NCBI RefSeq assembly: GCF_913778665.1
Contig: NZ_CAJYVQ010000001.1
Span: 62,001-126,000, forward strand
Reading direction: 5' to 3'
Length of the DNA: 64,000 nt
Source of the DNA: an uncultured Stenotrophomonas sp.
GTDB taxonomy: Bacteria > Pseudomonadota > Gammaproteobacteria > Xanthomonadales > Xanthomonadaceae
In this document: piece by piece, positions 1 to 9,582 of the stretch
How positions within the stretch are numbered: the first letter of the stretch is position 1
Layout of the letters: the number at the start of each line of letters is the position of its first letter
Translations under genes and position numbers: made by a program
The notes under the pieces: generated by a model
What the model was told of the DNA's origin: nothing
The model's database searches: none
What the model saw: only the letters and a program-made list of their open reading frames with translations

Positions 1-2
1 AG

Positions 3-407
3 GCCTACCGCGATAGCCTGCCCGCTGCAGAAGCGGAGGCCCTGGCGCGACTGGTGGCCGCAGTGGAACGCGACGACGCCGATGCCCTGCGTGAACTGCT
101 GAAGGATGCGCCGCAGCGCGCCAACCAGATCGAGCCCGGCTGCGGCGGTACCGCGTTGCTTGAGGCGATCCGCCTGGACCGGCCACAGGCCTTGCAGGTG
201 CTGCTGCAAGGCGGCGCGCTGCCGGCACTGCCCGAGCGCCTGCACATGAGCAAGGTGACCAGCTATCTGGAGTACGCGCGTTTCCTCAAGAGACCGCGCA
301 GCACGGCATTGATGGCAGTTCTGGAGGCGCCGGTCATTGCAGTCCAGCCAGCTCCGGAACCACACCCGCGACGCAGCTTCTGGGACCGGTTGTTCGGGCG
401 GAAATGA
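3..407 (+). CDS. C-terminal part of an ankyrin-repeat-like protein (5' end outside window)
   Basis: The reading frame is open to the left edge, so the true start lies upstream. An internal GTG at 54 is possible but less likely. The visible 135 residues contain ankyrin-like helix pairs (ALLEAIRLDRPQALQVLLQG) and then a basic, Pro-rich tail ending RRSFWDRLFGRK. Ankyrin repeats usually mediate protein contacts, so a specific role cannot be assigned. A short palindrome follows the stop. It converges with the LysR gene at 462. The coding call is firm and the family call is moderate. Confidence 0.6.
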   Translation, partial: AYRDSLPAAEAEALARLVAAVERDDADALRELLKDAPQRANQIEPGCGGTALLEAIRLDRPQALQVLLQGGALPALPERLHMSKVTSYLEYARFLKRPRSTALMAVLEAPVIAVQPAPEPHPRRSFWDRLFGRK

Positions 408-427
408 TCGGCGCCGGACACAGCAAC

Positions 428-444
428 GCCGGGCATGGCCCGGC
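428..444. repeat. REP-like palindrome (7-bp arms, GCCGGGC/GCCCGGC)
   Basis: A perfect inverted repeat GCCGGGC-ATG-GCCCGGC lies between two convergent genes. The same core recurs at 2720 and 55595 with a GTAG head. Here the head is missing. It may also act as a bidirectional terminator. Confidence 0.55.
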
Positions 445-461
445 GCGGCCGTTGATATCGA

Positions 462-1454
462 TCAGCCGGCATCCACCGCCAGCGCTCCCAGCGCACTGGC
501 CTTGATCCGCTCCTTGGCCTTCTCGCAGGCACCATCGCAATGCAGGCGCGAGGCCTCCAGCTGCGGGGGCAGGTGCTCGGCCAGGAAGTCGATGAACACG
601 CGCACCGCCGGCAGCAGGCCGCGACGCGAGGCGAACACGGCATGGCATACGCCCTGCGGCAGCGACCAGTCCGGCAGCACCACTTCCAGCTCGCCATTGC
701 GCACGGCATCGGCGCACACGGTTTCCGGCAGCATGGTGATGCCGAAACCGTCCTTGACCATGCTCTGCAGCAGCGGGAAATCGAAACCGGCCACGCGCGG
801 CTGCAGGTCGACCCGGCGCACTTCGCCTTCCGGGCCATGCAGCTCCCAGCGCTGGCGCGCTTCGTCTTCGCTGATGCTGAGGGTGACGTGCTGGGTCAGC
901 TCCTCCGGGTCCTTCGGGCGGCCGGCACGGTCCAGGTACTTCGGGCTCGCCACCAGCAGTTCCTGCACCTGGCCGAAGCTGCGCATCACCAGGCTGCCGT
1001 CGTCGTCCAGCCGCGAACGCACGCGCAGGGCCACATCGTAGCCTTCATTGATGATGTCCACGCGGCGGTTGCTGATGTTCAGCTGCAGGCGGACCTTGGG
1101 ATACTGCTCGAGGAACTTGGGCAGTAGCTTGGGCAGCTGCATCTGCGCCAGCGACACGGGCACGCTGGCGCGCACGACGCCACGCGGCTCGGCGCTGAGG
1201 CGGTCGACCACCTCGCGCGCGGCCTGGGCCTCGGCCAGCATGGTCTGCGCGTGGCGGTGCACGCTGGTGCCGACGTCGGTAACGGCGAAGCGGCGCGTGG
1301 AACGCTGCAGCAGGCGCACGCCCAAGTCGGTCTCAAGCTGGCTGATACGGCGGCTCAGGCGCGATTTGGGGATGCCCAGGGCACGTTCGGCGGCAGCGAA
1401 ACCGCCGTGGTCCACGACCATGGCGAAGTAGTACAGGTCATTCAGGTCATGCAT
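462..1454 (-). CDS. LysR-family transcriptional regulator
   Basis: 330 residues, the usual LysR length. The N-terminal winged helix-turn-helix (about residues 5-62, with GGFAAAERALGIPKSRLSRR) is followed by a substrate-binding domain. The start MHDLNDLYYF is the standard LysR beginning. It is transcribed divergently from azoR with about 125 bp between them, an arrangement typical of a LysR protein controlling its neighbour. Regulation of azoR is therefore an inference. The inducer is unknown, although azoreductase partners of such regulators often respond to quinones or electrophiles. Confidence 0.88.
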   Translation of the reverse strand: MHDLNDLYYFAMVVDHGGFAAAERALGIPKSRLSRRISQLETDLGVRLLQRSTRRFAVTDVGTSVHRHAQTMLAEAQAAREVVDRLSAEPRGVVRASVPVSLAQMQLPKLLPKFLEQYPKVRLQLNISNRRVDIINEGYDVALRVRSRLDDDGSLVMRSFGQVQELLVASPKYLDRAGRPKDPEELTQHVTLSISEDEARQRWELHGPEGEVRRVDLQPRVAGFDFPLLQSMVKDGFGITMLPETVCADAVRNGELEVVLPDWSLPQGVCHAVFASRRGLLPAVRVFIDFLAEHLPPQLEASRLHCDGACEKAKERIKASALGALAVDAG

Positions 1455-1580
1455 ACCCGAGTTCCATATCTAGAACAATTCGTGGCATTGAACCACCTTT
1501 ATCCCGCCCGTGCAACAACCTATCGTTCTCTCCGTCGGCGGCAAACACCGCCCCTTCCTTACAGAACATAGGTGACTGCC

Positions 1581-2165
1581 ATGAAGCTTCTGCATCTCGA
1601 CGCCAGCGTGCTTGGCGACAATTCCGTGTCCCGCCAGCTGACCGCTGCCGTGGTCGCCCAGTTCAAGAGCCAGATCGACGGCCTGCAGGTCGATTATCGC
1701 GATCTTGACGCCAATCCGGTACCTCATCTGCGCAGCAGTTCGCTGGCCGGTGTCGATCCCGCCGAGGCGACCGACGCTGAGCAGGTGATGCAGCAGTTCC
1801 TGGCCGCCGACATCCTGGTCATCGGCGCGCCGATGTACAACTTCAGCATCCCGTCCACCCTGAAGGCCTGGATCGACCGCGTTGCCGTCGCCGGCCGCAC
1901 CTTCAAGTACACCGAGAACGGCCCGGTGGGCCTGGCCGGTGGCAAGCGCGTGATCGTGGTGAGCGCCCGCGGCGGCATCTACACCGATTCGCCGGCTGAC
2001 TTCCAGGAGCCCTTCCTGCGCCAGGTGTTCGCCTTCATGGGCATCGACAACGTCGAGTTCGTCCGTGCGGAGGGCATCGCCTACTCGCCGAAGCACCGCG
2101 AAGACGCCATTGCCGGCGCGCTGTCGGCCCTGCCGTCGCACGCTGCCGAAGAAGTGGCTGCGTAA
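1581..2165 (+). CDS. azoR: FMN-dependent NADH-azoreductase
   Basis: 194 residues from ATG 1581, which is preceded by an AGGTGA Shine-Dalgarno 5 nt upstream. An in-frame GTG at 1572 falls inside that Shine-Dalgarno and is rejected as the start. The flavodoxin-like fold is recognisable from MKLLHLDASVLG, from GAPMYNFSIPSTLKAWID, which surrounds FMN, and from the conserved VAGRTFKYTENGPVGL stretch. Members reduce azo dyes and, more physiologically, quinones with NADH in the cytoplasm. It is divergent from a LysR gene and followed by a strong terminator, so it is probably monocistronic. Confidence 0.92.
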   Translation: MKLLHLDASVLGDNSVSRQLTAAVVAQFKSQIDGLQVDYRDLDANPVPHLRSSSLAGVDPAEATDAEQVMQQFLAADILVIGAPMYNFSIPSTLKAWIDRVAVAGRTFKYTENGPVGLAGGKRVIVVSARGGIYTDSPADFQEPFLRQVFAFMGIDNVEFVRAEGIAYSPKHREDAIAGALSALPSHAAEEVAA

Positions 2166-2256
2166 GTACCGCGTTCCAGCGATCGGCGTCCTCCCCCCTC
2201 CTCGTCGGGGCGCTGACTGCGGGCCGGGAGCCCCTCCCCCATCCCGGCCCATCCCA

Positions 2257-2285
2257 ACGGCTCCGCATTGCGGGGCCGTTTTTTT
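2257..2285 (+). terminator. Rho-independent terminator of azoR
   Basis: A 10-bp stem (ACGGCTCCGC/GCGGGGCCGT, one G-U pair) has a 3-nt loop and is followed by a run of seven T. It sits about 90 bp after the azoR stop. Confidence 0.85.
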
Positions 2286-2313
2286 GTTGTGCGGGGGCGG
2301 TAGCCTGGGGGTT

Positions 2314-2664
2314 ATGGACTACATCGTGACGGCTGCACACCGCAGCGAATTTCCGCACCCGATCACCCTGCGCCGCGGGCAGGCGCTGGTGGTGGGCGAG
2401 CGTTATGAGGGGCCTGAGGGCTGGGAGGACTGGTTTCTGTGCCAGGCCGAGGGGCAGGAACCAGGGTTCGTGCCGGCGCCGGTGATCGGGCGCGATGCGC
2501 AGGGTGGCGCGTTTGCCACGGAGGATTACTGCGCGCGGGAGCTGGATGTGGATCCGGGGCAGGTGCTAAGCGGAGTTCGCACGCTCAATGGATGGGCATG
2601 GTGCGTGCCGGAGACGGGCGAGCCCGGGTGGGTGCCGTGGGAGAAGGTTCGGGTTTTGGGGTGA
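2314..2664 (+). CDS. SH3-like domain protein, uncharacterised
   Basis: 116 residues from ATG 2314 (MDYIVTAAHRSEFPHPITL). The sequence has two SH3-type modules, with GWEDWFLC and PGFVPAPVIG in the first and GWAWCVPETGEPGWVPWEKV in the second. There is no signal peptide or membrane segment. Such modules bind peptides or small ligands, but no specific partner is visible here. The gene stands alone between the azoR terminator and an inverted-repeat element, convergent with serS. Confidence 0.72.
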   Translation: MDYIVTAAHRSEFPHPITLRRGQALVVGERYEGPEGWEDWFLCQAEGQEPGFVPAPVIGRDAQGGAFATEDYCARELDVDPGQVLSGVRTLNGWAWCVPETGEPGWVPWEKVRVLG

Positions 2665-2674
2665 ACCACGGACT

Positions 2675-2712
2675 GGGTCAGAGCCCTTTCCTTCGGAAAG
2701 GGAATCTGACCC
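2675..2712. repeat. Long inverted repeat (GGGTCAGA ... TCTGACCC)
   Basis: Arms GGGTCAGAGCCCTTTCC and GGAAAGGGAATCTGACCC fold into a 17-18-bp hairpin around a TTC loop, with a one-base bulge. It lies between convergent genes and could terminate both. Its sequence is unlike the GTAG-headed palindromes, so it probably belongs to a second repeat family. Confidence 0.7.
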
Positions 2713-2719
2713 CACACCC

Positions 2720-2742
2720 GCCGGGCATGGCCCGGCGCTACC
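2720..2742 (-). repeat. SMAG/REP monomer
   Basis: Read on the minus strand it begins GTAGCGCCGGGC, then CAT, then GCCCGGC. This is the GTAG head followed by the same palindrome found at 55595. It is immediately downstream of serS. Confidence 0.7.
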
Positions 2743-2746
2743 GGGT

Positions 2747-4069
<1,323 letters not shown>

Positions 4070-4140
4070 TTATACGGATTTCTGCCGCCTGGTTCATTCC
4101 CGCCGTGGCAGAATCGGGGCATTCCGTACTGGTCCGGTCC

Positions 4141-4779
4141 ATGTCTGCACCCCGCTCGTCGTCCGCGAAGTCGTTTACCGTGCATATCCCGCGCAACGCC
4201 CTGAAGATCGCCGGCATCGCCTTCGGCGTGGGCGTGCTGCTGTTCGTGGTGGTCTGGCTGACCGGCCGCGACAAGGAATTCTTCCGCGCCGACCCGGCCG
4301 CGCAGACGCCGCAGGAGACCGCCCAGATCGAGCCGCTGCCGGAACCGCTGGCCGCAGCGGCCGGCTCCAGCGACATGCCTGATGCCAAGCCGGCACCGGT
4401 GGAGGAAGATGCGCCGAAGCTGGTGGAAACCGCCCCGCCGCCCCCGGCCCCGCTGCCTGAAACGCCCCCGGCCGCGCCCACCCAGGCCCCGGCCGCCGGT
4501 GGCAACAGCCAGCCGATGCCAATCGCCAACCAGTCGCCGCCGCCGTCCTACCCCGCCGCCGCGCTACGTGCCGGCGCAACCGGCACCGTGGTGGTGCGGG
4601 TGGACGTGGACGCCACCGGCTACCCGAACAACGCCACCGTCATCCAGCGCAGCGGCTCACGCGAGCTCGACCGTGCCGCCACCGATGCCGTGCGCCGCTG
4701 GCGCTTCACTCCGGCACAGAGCAACGGCCAGGCCGTACCGGGCAGCATTGAAGTGCCGTTCGACTTCAAGACGCAGTAA
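4141..4779 (+). CDS. TonB-family energy transducer (first of tandem pair)
   Basis: 212 residues from ATG 4141. A basic N-terminus precedes a single membrane anchor (about residues 20-40, IAGIAFGVGVLLFVVVWL), a Pro/Ala-rich periplasm-spanning linker (PPPPAPLPETPPAAPTQAPA) and a TonB C-terminal domain (SYPAAALRAGATGTVVVRV through RRWRFTPA). TonB proteins transfer proton-motive energy to outer-membrane receptors. No exbB or exbD lies in the window, so it must borrow them from elsewhere. A second, shorter paralogue follows directly. Confidence 0.85.
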   Translation: MSAPRSSSAKSFTVHIPRNALKIAGIAFGVGVLLFVVVWLTGRDKEFFRADPAAQTPQETAQIEPLPEPLAAAAGSSDMPDAKPAPVEEDAPKLVETAPPPPAPLPETPPAAPTQAPAAGGNSQPMPIANQSPPPSYPAAALRAGATGTVVVRVDVDATGYPNNATVIQRSGSRELDRAATDAVRRWRFTPAQSNGQAVPGSIEVPFDFKTQ

Positions 4780-4872
4780 CTGAACGCTTCCCGGCAGGCA
4801 ACCTGAACCCTGGCGAGGCGTTGACGCAACGCTGACACTTCTCGTCCGTGGCTCGCGCAACACTCTGCACGT

Positions 4873-4884
4873 CGTCAATTGACG
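4873..4884. promoter_or_regulatory. 12-bp perfect palindrome just upstream of second TonB-like gene
   Basis: CGTCAATTGACG is a perfect dyad ending at the edge of the Shine-Dalgarno of the gene at 4898. It could be an operator, but no known regulator site is recognised. Confidence 0.35.
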
Positions 4885-4897
4885 GAAGGAGTTAGCG

Positions 4898-5470
4898 ATG
4901 ACTGCCACCACCCACGAAGACCTTCATTCGCCGCACCTGCCGCAGGAATCCAGCGAGCAGCACAAGCCTGTGTCGCCCTGGATGTGGATTGCGCTGATCG
5001 TGGCGATGTTTGCTGCAGCGTTGCTGTGGCTGCGTCACTCCGGCGAGGACGATGTGGCACCGGCACCGGTCGGCCAACGCCTGCTGTCGGCGCCCGCAGA
5101 GGCGCCCGTAGCCGATGCAGCGGCACCGGCAGCGCGCCAGGCGGCGCCGGCTCCGGGCCAGCGAAAGACTGCGCCAACGGTGCGCAATCGTGAGGCGCGT
5201 CCGCTCGCCAGCAACCGCATGCCGACCTACCCGCCGGCCGCGCTGCGCAGCGGCGTGCAGGGCAGCGTGATTGCCAGCCTGAACGTGGATACCCGCGGCA
5301 ATGTCGCCACCGCTGCGATCGTCTCGCGCAGCGGTGAGCGCAGCCGCGATCTGGATCGGGCGGTTCTCAGCACGGTGCAGAACTGGAAGTTCCAGCCGGC
5401 CATGCATGAAGGCCGTGCGGTCGCCAGTGTGGTGCGGGTTCCGGTGGACTTCCGTACCGAGCAGCGTTGA
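4898..5470 (+). CDS. TonB-family energy transducer (second of tandem pair)
   Basis: 190 residues with a strong GGAAGGAG ribosome-binding site before ATG 4898. The architecture is a short acidic cytoplasmic tail, one membrane segment (about residues 28-48, WMWIALIVAMFAAALLWL), a shorter Ala/Pro linker, and a TonB C-terminal domain (TYPPAALRSGVQGSVIASLN, then VQNWKFQPAMHEG). It is a diverged paralogue of the preceding gene, with 118 bp between them, and is closed by a terminator. Which receptors it serves is unknown. Confidence 0.84.
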   Translation: MTATTHEDLHSPHLPQESSEQHKPVSPWMWIALIVAMFAAALLWLRHSGEDDVAPAPVGQRLLSAPAEAPVADAAAPAARQAAPAPGQRKTAPTVRNREARPLASNRMPTYPPAALRSGVQGSVIASLNVDTRGNVATAAIVSRSGERSRDLDRAVLSTVQNWKFQPAMHEGRAVASVVRVPVDFRTEQR

Positions 5471-5497
5471 TCGCGGACGAGGGGTTCGTGATGTTTA

Positions 5498-5525
5498 GAC
5501 GGAGGCTTCGGCCTCCGTCCTTTTC
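5498..5525 (+). terminator. Rho-independent terminator after the TonB pair
   Basis: A 9-bp perfect stem GACGGAGGC/GCCTCCGTC encloses a TTCG tetraloop and is followed by CTTTTCT. Confidence 0.88.
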
Positions 5526-5540
5526 TCTGGCGCTTCGAAT

Positions 5541-5604
5541 GTGGAGCCAAGTCATGCTTGGCTCTTCAGGATGTCCACCATGGAGTCAAGCATGGCTCGA
5601 CTCC
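5541..5604. repeat. SMAG/REP dimer, head-to-head
   Basis: The left unit GTGGAGCCAAGTCATGCTTG and an inverted right unit, which on the minus strand reads GGAGTCGAGCCATGCTTGAC, lie 16 bp apart between convergent genes. Confidence 0.75.
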
Positions 5605-5618
5605 CCAGAGCCTTGCGG

Positions 5619-6926
5619 TCAGGCCAGATCGAAGCCGGCGCTGCGGGCCAGACCGTCGAAATCCGGGAACGAGGTGGCGACGTTGGCGATATCGTTGATG
5701 CGCACTTCGCCGTCACTGATCTGGCCGGCAATGGCGAACGCCATGGCAATGCGATGGTCGCCATGGCTTTCGATGGTGCCGCTGCCCAGGCGCACGCCGC
5801 CGTGCAGGGTGGCACCGTCTTCGGTTTCGTCCACCTGCATGCCCAGCGCGCGCAGGCCGGTGGCCATCGCAGCGAGGCGATCGGATTCCTTCACCCGCAG
5901 CTCTGCCGCGCCGCTGACCACGGTCTGGCCTTCGGCAGCGGCGGCAGCGACGAACAACGCAGGGAACTCGTCGATCATGTCCGGCACCAGCACCTCCGGA
6001 ATCCGCGCGCCCTTCAGCGGGGCGTAGCGCACCACCAGATCAGCGACGGGCTCACCGCCCTGCTCGGCGGGGTTCTCTTCGGTGATGTCCGCGCCCATCA
6101 GGCGCAGCGCGTGCAGCAGGCCGGTGCGGCGCGGGTTCAGGCCAACCTGCTTCAGGCGCAACTTGGAACCGGGAATGATGCTGGCAGCCACCAGGTAGAA
6201 TGCCGCAGACGAGAAGTCGGCCGGCACCACGATGTCCGTGGCGCGCAGGCGCTGGCCGCCACGCAGGCGGGCCTTGCCCGGTGAGAACTCGATGTCCACG
6301 CCGAACGCCGACAGCATGCGCTCGGTGTAGTCACGGGTCGGATGCGGTTCGGTCACCTGGGTTTCGCCCTGCGCGTACAGGCCGGCCAACAGCACCGCCG
6401 ACTTGATCTGCGCGCTGGCCACCGGCGAGGCGAAGTCGATGCCATGCAGCAACTGACCACCATGCACGTGCAGCGGCGGCGTGCCATCACTCTCGGTATC
6501 GATCTTCGCGCCCATCTGCGACAGCGGGCCGGTGACGCGGCGCATCGGGCGACCGGACAGCGATTCGTCGCCGATCAGCGTGCAGTCGAAGGCCTGGCCG
6601 GCCAGCAGGCCAGCCAGCAGGCGCATGCCGGTGCCGGCGTTGCCGCAGTCCAGCGCCGCATCCGGCGCCTGCAGGCCATCGATGCCGACGCCGTGCACGA
6701 TGCGCTGCGACGGACTGGGCGTTTCGATGCGCACGCCGAGCTGGCTGAAGATGCGCGCGGTGGCGCGGGTGTCTTCGCCTTCCAGGAAACCGTCGATATG
6801 CGAGGTGCCATCTGCCAGTGCGGCGAACATCACCGAACGGTGCGAGACCGACTTGTCGCCGGGAATGGTCAGGCTGCCCTGCAGCGGCTGGCCCTTGCGG
6901 GCAATCCAGTGTTGCGCGTTGCTCAT
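5619..6926 (-). CDS. aroA: 3-phosphoshikimate 1-carboxyvinyltransferase (EPSP synthase)
   Basis: 435 residues from ATG 6926 (MSNAQHWIAR). A longer upstream frame was rejected because it lacks family similarity. It condenses shikimate-3-phosphate with PEP in the shikimate pathway. Visible motifs are PGDKSVSHR (residues 22-30), NAGTGMR (96-102), SGRPMRR (124-130) and a C-terminal VKESDRLAAMATGL. The PGDKS-SHR form resembles the class II branch, while the Gly of NAG, where the CP4-type enzyme has Ala, is retained. It is the last gene of serC-pheA-aroA, with 80 bp after pheA. Confidence 0.97.
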   Translation of the reverse strand: MSNAQHWIARKGQPLQGSLTIPGDKSVSHRSVMFAALADGTSHIDGFLEGEDTRATARIFSQLGVRIETPSPSQRIVHGVGIDGLQAPDAALDCGNAGTGMRLLAGLLAGQAFDCTLIGDESLSGRPMRRVTGPLSQMGAKIDTESDGTPPLHVHGGQLLHGIDFASPVASAQIKSAVLLAGLYAQGETQVTEPHPTRDYTERMLSAFGVDIEFSPGKARLRGGQRLRATDIVVPADFSSAAFYLVAASIIPGSKLRLKQVGLNPRRTGLLHALRLMGADITEENPAEQGGEPVADLVVRYAPLKGARIPEVLVPDMIDEFPALFVAAAAAEGQTVVSGAAELRVKESDRLAAMATGLRALGMQVDETEDGATLHGGVRLGSGTIESHGDHRIAMAFAIAGQISDGEVRINDIANVATSFPDFDGLARSAGFDLA

Positions 6927-7006
6927 CGTTCGATCATTCCGTAAACGCCGGCCACGCCGGCGATGCATCAGAGGGGCAGCGGGCACGGCCGCCGCGACAG
7001 CAGCAC

Positions 7007-8212
7007 TCAGGGTACGGCCACCGGATAGGAGCCGAGCACCTTGATCTGCGCCGAGTGCGCTTCCAGTTCGGCCAGCGCGGCCTGCATCGGCGCGTCGTCG
7101 ATATGGCCGGCCAGGTCGATGAAGAAGCCGTACTCCCACTTGCCGTGGTGCGACGGGCGCGATTCGATGCGGTTCATGCTGATGCCGTGGCGGGCGAACG
7201 GGCTGAGCACGTCGAACAACGCACCGGGCTTGTCATGGATGAACACCAGCACGGAGGTGCGATCGTGGCCGGAGGTTGGGAAGATGTTGCGGCCCACCAC
7301 CAGGAAACGGGTGGTGTTGTCGGCATCGTTCTGGATCGGCTTGGTGACGACCTTCTTCAGGCCGTACACATGGCCGGCGCTCTCGCCGCCGATGGCCGCC
7401 GCGTCGTCGGCGTTGCGCGCACGGCGTGCACCCTCGGCATTGCTCGACACCGGGATCTTTTCGGCCTTCGGCAGGTTGGCACGCAGCCATGCCGAGGTCT
7501 GCATGAACGACTGCGGGTGCGCGTAGATGCGCTCGATGTCCTCGATGCGGCCGCTGCGCGACATCAGGTACTGCTGCACGCGCAGTTCCACTTCGCCACA
7601 GATCTTCAGGTTCGAGGTCAGGAACATGTCCAGGGTGATCTGGATGGTGCCCTGCCCTGAATTCTCCACCGGCACCACGCCGAAATCGGCGTTGCCCGCT
7701 TCCACTTCCTGGAACACTTCCTCGATGCTGGCCATCGGCAGGCCCAGCGCGGAACGTCCGAAGTGCTTGAGCACGGCTTGCTGGCTGAAGGTGCCTTCCG
7801 GGCCGAGGTAGCCGATCTTCAGCGGCTCCTGCTGGGCCAGGCAGGCCGACATGATCTCGCGGTAGACGTGCACCAGCAGCTCGTCGCTGAGGGGGCCTTC
7901 GTTGCGATCGACCACCATGCGCAGCACCTGTGCTTCGCGCTCGGGGCGGTAGTAGTCGACGGCGGCGGCCAGCTTGCCCTTGGCCTTGCCGACCTGGTGG
8001 GCGAAGCGTGCACGCTCGGCGATCAGGTTCTGGATGTCACGGTCGATCTGGTCGATCTTCGAACGCACATCGGCCAGCGCCAGCGGCGCCAGGGTGGGCG
8101 CCGGGTTCGACGCGGCCTTGGACGTGCTCTTGCCCTTGGCCGTGGTGGAGGCGCTGTCCTTGGCCGGTTCGGCCTTCTTCGGCGCCTTCTTGCTGGATTT
8201 GCTGCTTGCCAT
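7007..8212 (-). CDS. pheA: Bifunctional chorismate mutase/prephenate dehydratase (P-protein)
   Basis: 401 residues from ATG 8212, with AGGG upstream. The domain order is a Lys/Ser/Ala-rich extension (residues 1-45), an AroQ chorismate mutase (about 48-130, IDQIDRDIQNLIAERARFAH), a prephenate dehydratase (IGYLGPEGTFSQQAVLKHFG, PVENSGQGTI, TTRFLVVG) and a C-terminal ACT domain with the phenylalanine-binding ESRP motif. It makes phenylpyruvate from chorismate and should be feedback-inhibited by Phe through the ACT domain. The low-complexity N-terminal tail is longer than in the enterobacterial enzyme. It lies 51 bp after serC. Confidence 0.96.
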   Translation of the reverse strand: MASSKSSKKAPKKAEPAKDSASTTAKGKSTSKAASNPAPTLAPLALADVRSKIDQIDRDIQNLIAERARFAHQVGKAKGKLAAAVDYYRPEREAQVLRMVVDRNEGPLSDELLVHVYREIMSACLAQQEPLKIGYLGPEGTFSQQAVLKHFGRSALGLPMASIEEVFQEVEAGNADFGVVPVENSGQGTIQITLDMFLTSNLKICGEVELRVQQYLMSRSGRIEDIERIYAHPQSFMQTSAWLRANLPKAEKIPVSSNAEGARRARNADDAAAIGGESAGHVYGLKKVVTKPIQNDADNTTRFLVVGRNIFPTSGHDRTSVLVFIHDKPGALFDVLSPFARHGISMNRIESRPSHHGKWEYGFFIDLAGHIDDAPMQAALAELEAHSAQIKVLGSYPVAVP

Positions 8213-8263
8213 CGGAATTCCCTGTTGCGGGGCACGCACCCGACGGTGCGCGCCATTCATTGC

Positions 8264-9349
8264 TCAACCGTGACGCTGCTGGAAATCGGCCATGAAGGCG
8301 ACCAGCGCCTCGGCCCCGGCCAGCGGCATGGCGTTGTACAGCGAGGCCCGGATACCGCCGACCACCTTGTGGCCCTTCAGTGCAAGCAGGCCGGTGGCCT
8401 TGGCTTGGGCCACGAAGCGGGCGTCGAGTTCGGCATCGGGCAGGAAGAACGGGATGTTCATCCGCGAACGGGCCGCATGTGCGACCTCATTGCGGTAGAA
8501 GCCGCCGGAGCCGTCGATGGCGGCGTACACCAGCGCGGCCTTGGCGGCGTTGCGCTTGGCGAACTCTGCCACCCCACCCTCGGCCAGCATCCACTTGAAC
8601 ACCAGGCCAGCCAGATACCAGTTCCAGGTCGGGGGGGTGTTGAGCATCGAGTCGCGGGCGACGTGCGAGCGGTAATCGAAGATGTCCGCGCGCGGCTGGC
8701 CACTGCGCTCGAGCAGGTCGCGGCGGATGATCATCACCGCGATGCCGACCGGACCGAGGTTCTTCTGCGCACCGGCGTAGATCACGCCGTAGCGGCGCAC
8801 ATCCAGCGGCTCGCTGGCGATGGACGAACTGAAATCGGCAATCAGCGGGACGTTGCCGGTGTCTGGCACATCACGGAACTCGACACCGTGGATGGTCTCG
8901 TTGGCGGTGATGTGCACGTAGGCCGCATCAGGCGAAAGCTGCCAGTCCGCGCGCGGCGGCAGCGTGCGGTAGCCCTCGGCCTCGCTGCTGGCGGCGATGT
9001 TGACGTCGACGTAGACCCCGGCCTGCTTGACCGCGGTCTTGCCCCAGTGGCCGCTGACCACGTAGTCGGCACGCTGGCCGGGGCTGGCGAAGTTGAGTGG
9101 GATCAGCGCCTGCTGGGTGGTGGCGCCACCGGACAGGAACAGCACCGCATAGTCGTCGGGGATGTCGAGCAGGCGCCGCAGGTCGGCCTCGGCCTCGGCG
9201 GCCACGGACATGAATTCCGCGCCGCGATGGCTCATTTCCACGATCGAAGCGCCGGACCCGTGCCAGTCCAGCATTTCCGCCTGCGCCTGGCGCAGGACCG
9301 ATTCCGGCAGGGTCGCGGGGCCGGCACTGAAGTTGAACGCGCGCGTCAT
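8264..9349 (-). CDS. serC: Phosphoserine aminotransferase
   Basis: 361 residues from ATG 9349 with Shine-Dalgarno AGGTG 5 nt upstream. It transfers an amino group from glutamate to 3-phosphohydroxypyruvate in serine synthesis and to the matching intermediate in pyridoxal phosphate synthesis. The N-terminus [29 protein letters not shown] and the PLP-lysine motif [12 protein letters not shown] are diagnostic. It heads serC-pheA-aroA, whose genes follow closely on one strand. In Pseudomonas gyrA lies immediately upstream, but here gyrA is about 30 kb away, so this operon must have its own promoter. Confidence 0.97.
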   Translation of the reverse strand: MTRAFNFSAGPATLPESVLRQAQAEMLDWHGSGASIVEMSHRGAEFMSVAAEAEADLRRLLDIPDDYAVLFLSGGATTQQALIPLNFASPGQRADYVVSGHWGKTAVKQAGVYVDVNIAASSEAEGYRTLPPRADWQLSPDAAYVHITANETIHGVEFRDVPDTGNVPLIADFSSSIASEPLDVRRYGVIYAGAQKNLGPVGIAVMIIRRDLLERSGQPRADIFDYRSHVARDSMLNTPPTWNWYLAGLVFKWMLAEGGVAEFAKRNAAKAALVYAAIDGSGGFYRNEVAHAARSRMNIPFFLPDAELDARFVAQAKATGLLALKGHKVVGGIRASLYNAMPLAGAEALVAFMADFQQRHG

Positions 9350-9499
9350 GTCACACCTGTGGGGCAAGACCCCTAGTATGCCGCAGTGCACCAGCCTTGC
9401 GGCCTTGTGCCGCAAGGGAAATTTGGTTTCATTGGAATCCATTTGCAGGCACTGGTGTGCATCGTTAGCTGCCAACATTGGTCGGCCTGCGGGGATCGC

Positions 9500-9572
9500 G
9501 CCGACCGAGGTCGGCACCTATCGGAAGCGGGTGGGCACGCGTCACAGAGGTCGCGCCGGGCCGCGCCCGGCG
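9500..9572. repeat. Two REP-like palindromes between serC and the FHA gene
   Basis: A GCCGACC/GGTCGGC palindrome at 9500-9516 is followed by CGCCGGGC-CGC-GCCCGGCG at 9554-9572. The second has the SMAG palindrome core without a clean GTAG head. The rest of the 233-bp gap should hold the serC promoter. A CATACT -10-like box on the minus strand at 9375-9380 is the best candidate. Confidence 0.5.
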
Positions 9573-9582
9573 GAGGCAAGGC

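Noticed and set aside
6946-6962. CGCCGGC-CAC-GCCGGCG palindrome between pheA and aroA as a REP unit
   Set aside because: No GTAG head and not similar to the subtypes seen elsewhere; it may be a chance GC-rich dyad.
6927-7139. N-terminal extension of aroA
   Set aside because: It would overlap pheA and has no similarity to EPSP synthases. ATG 6926 gives normal length.
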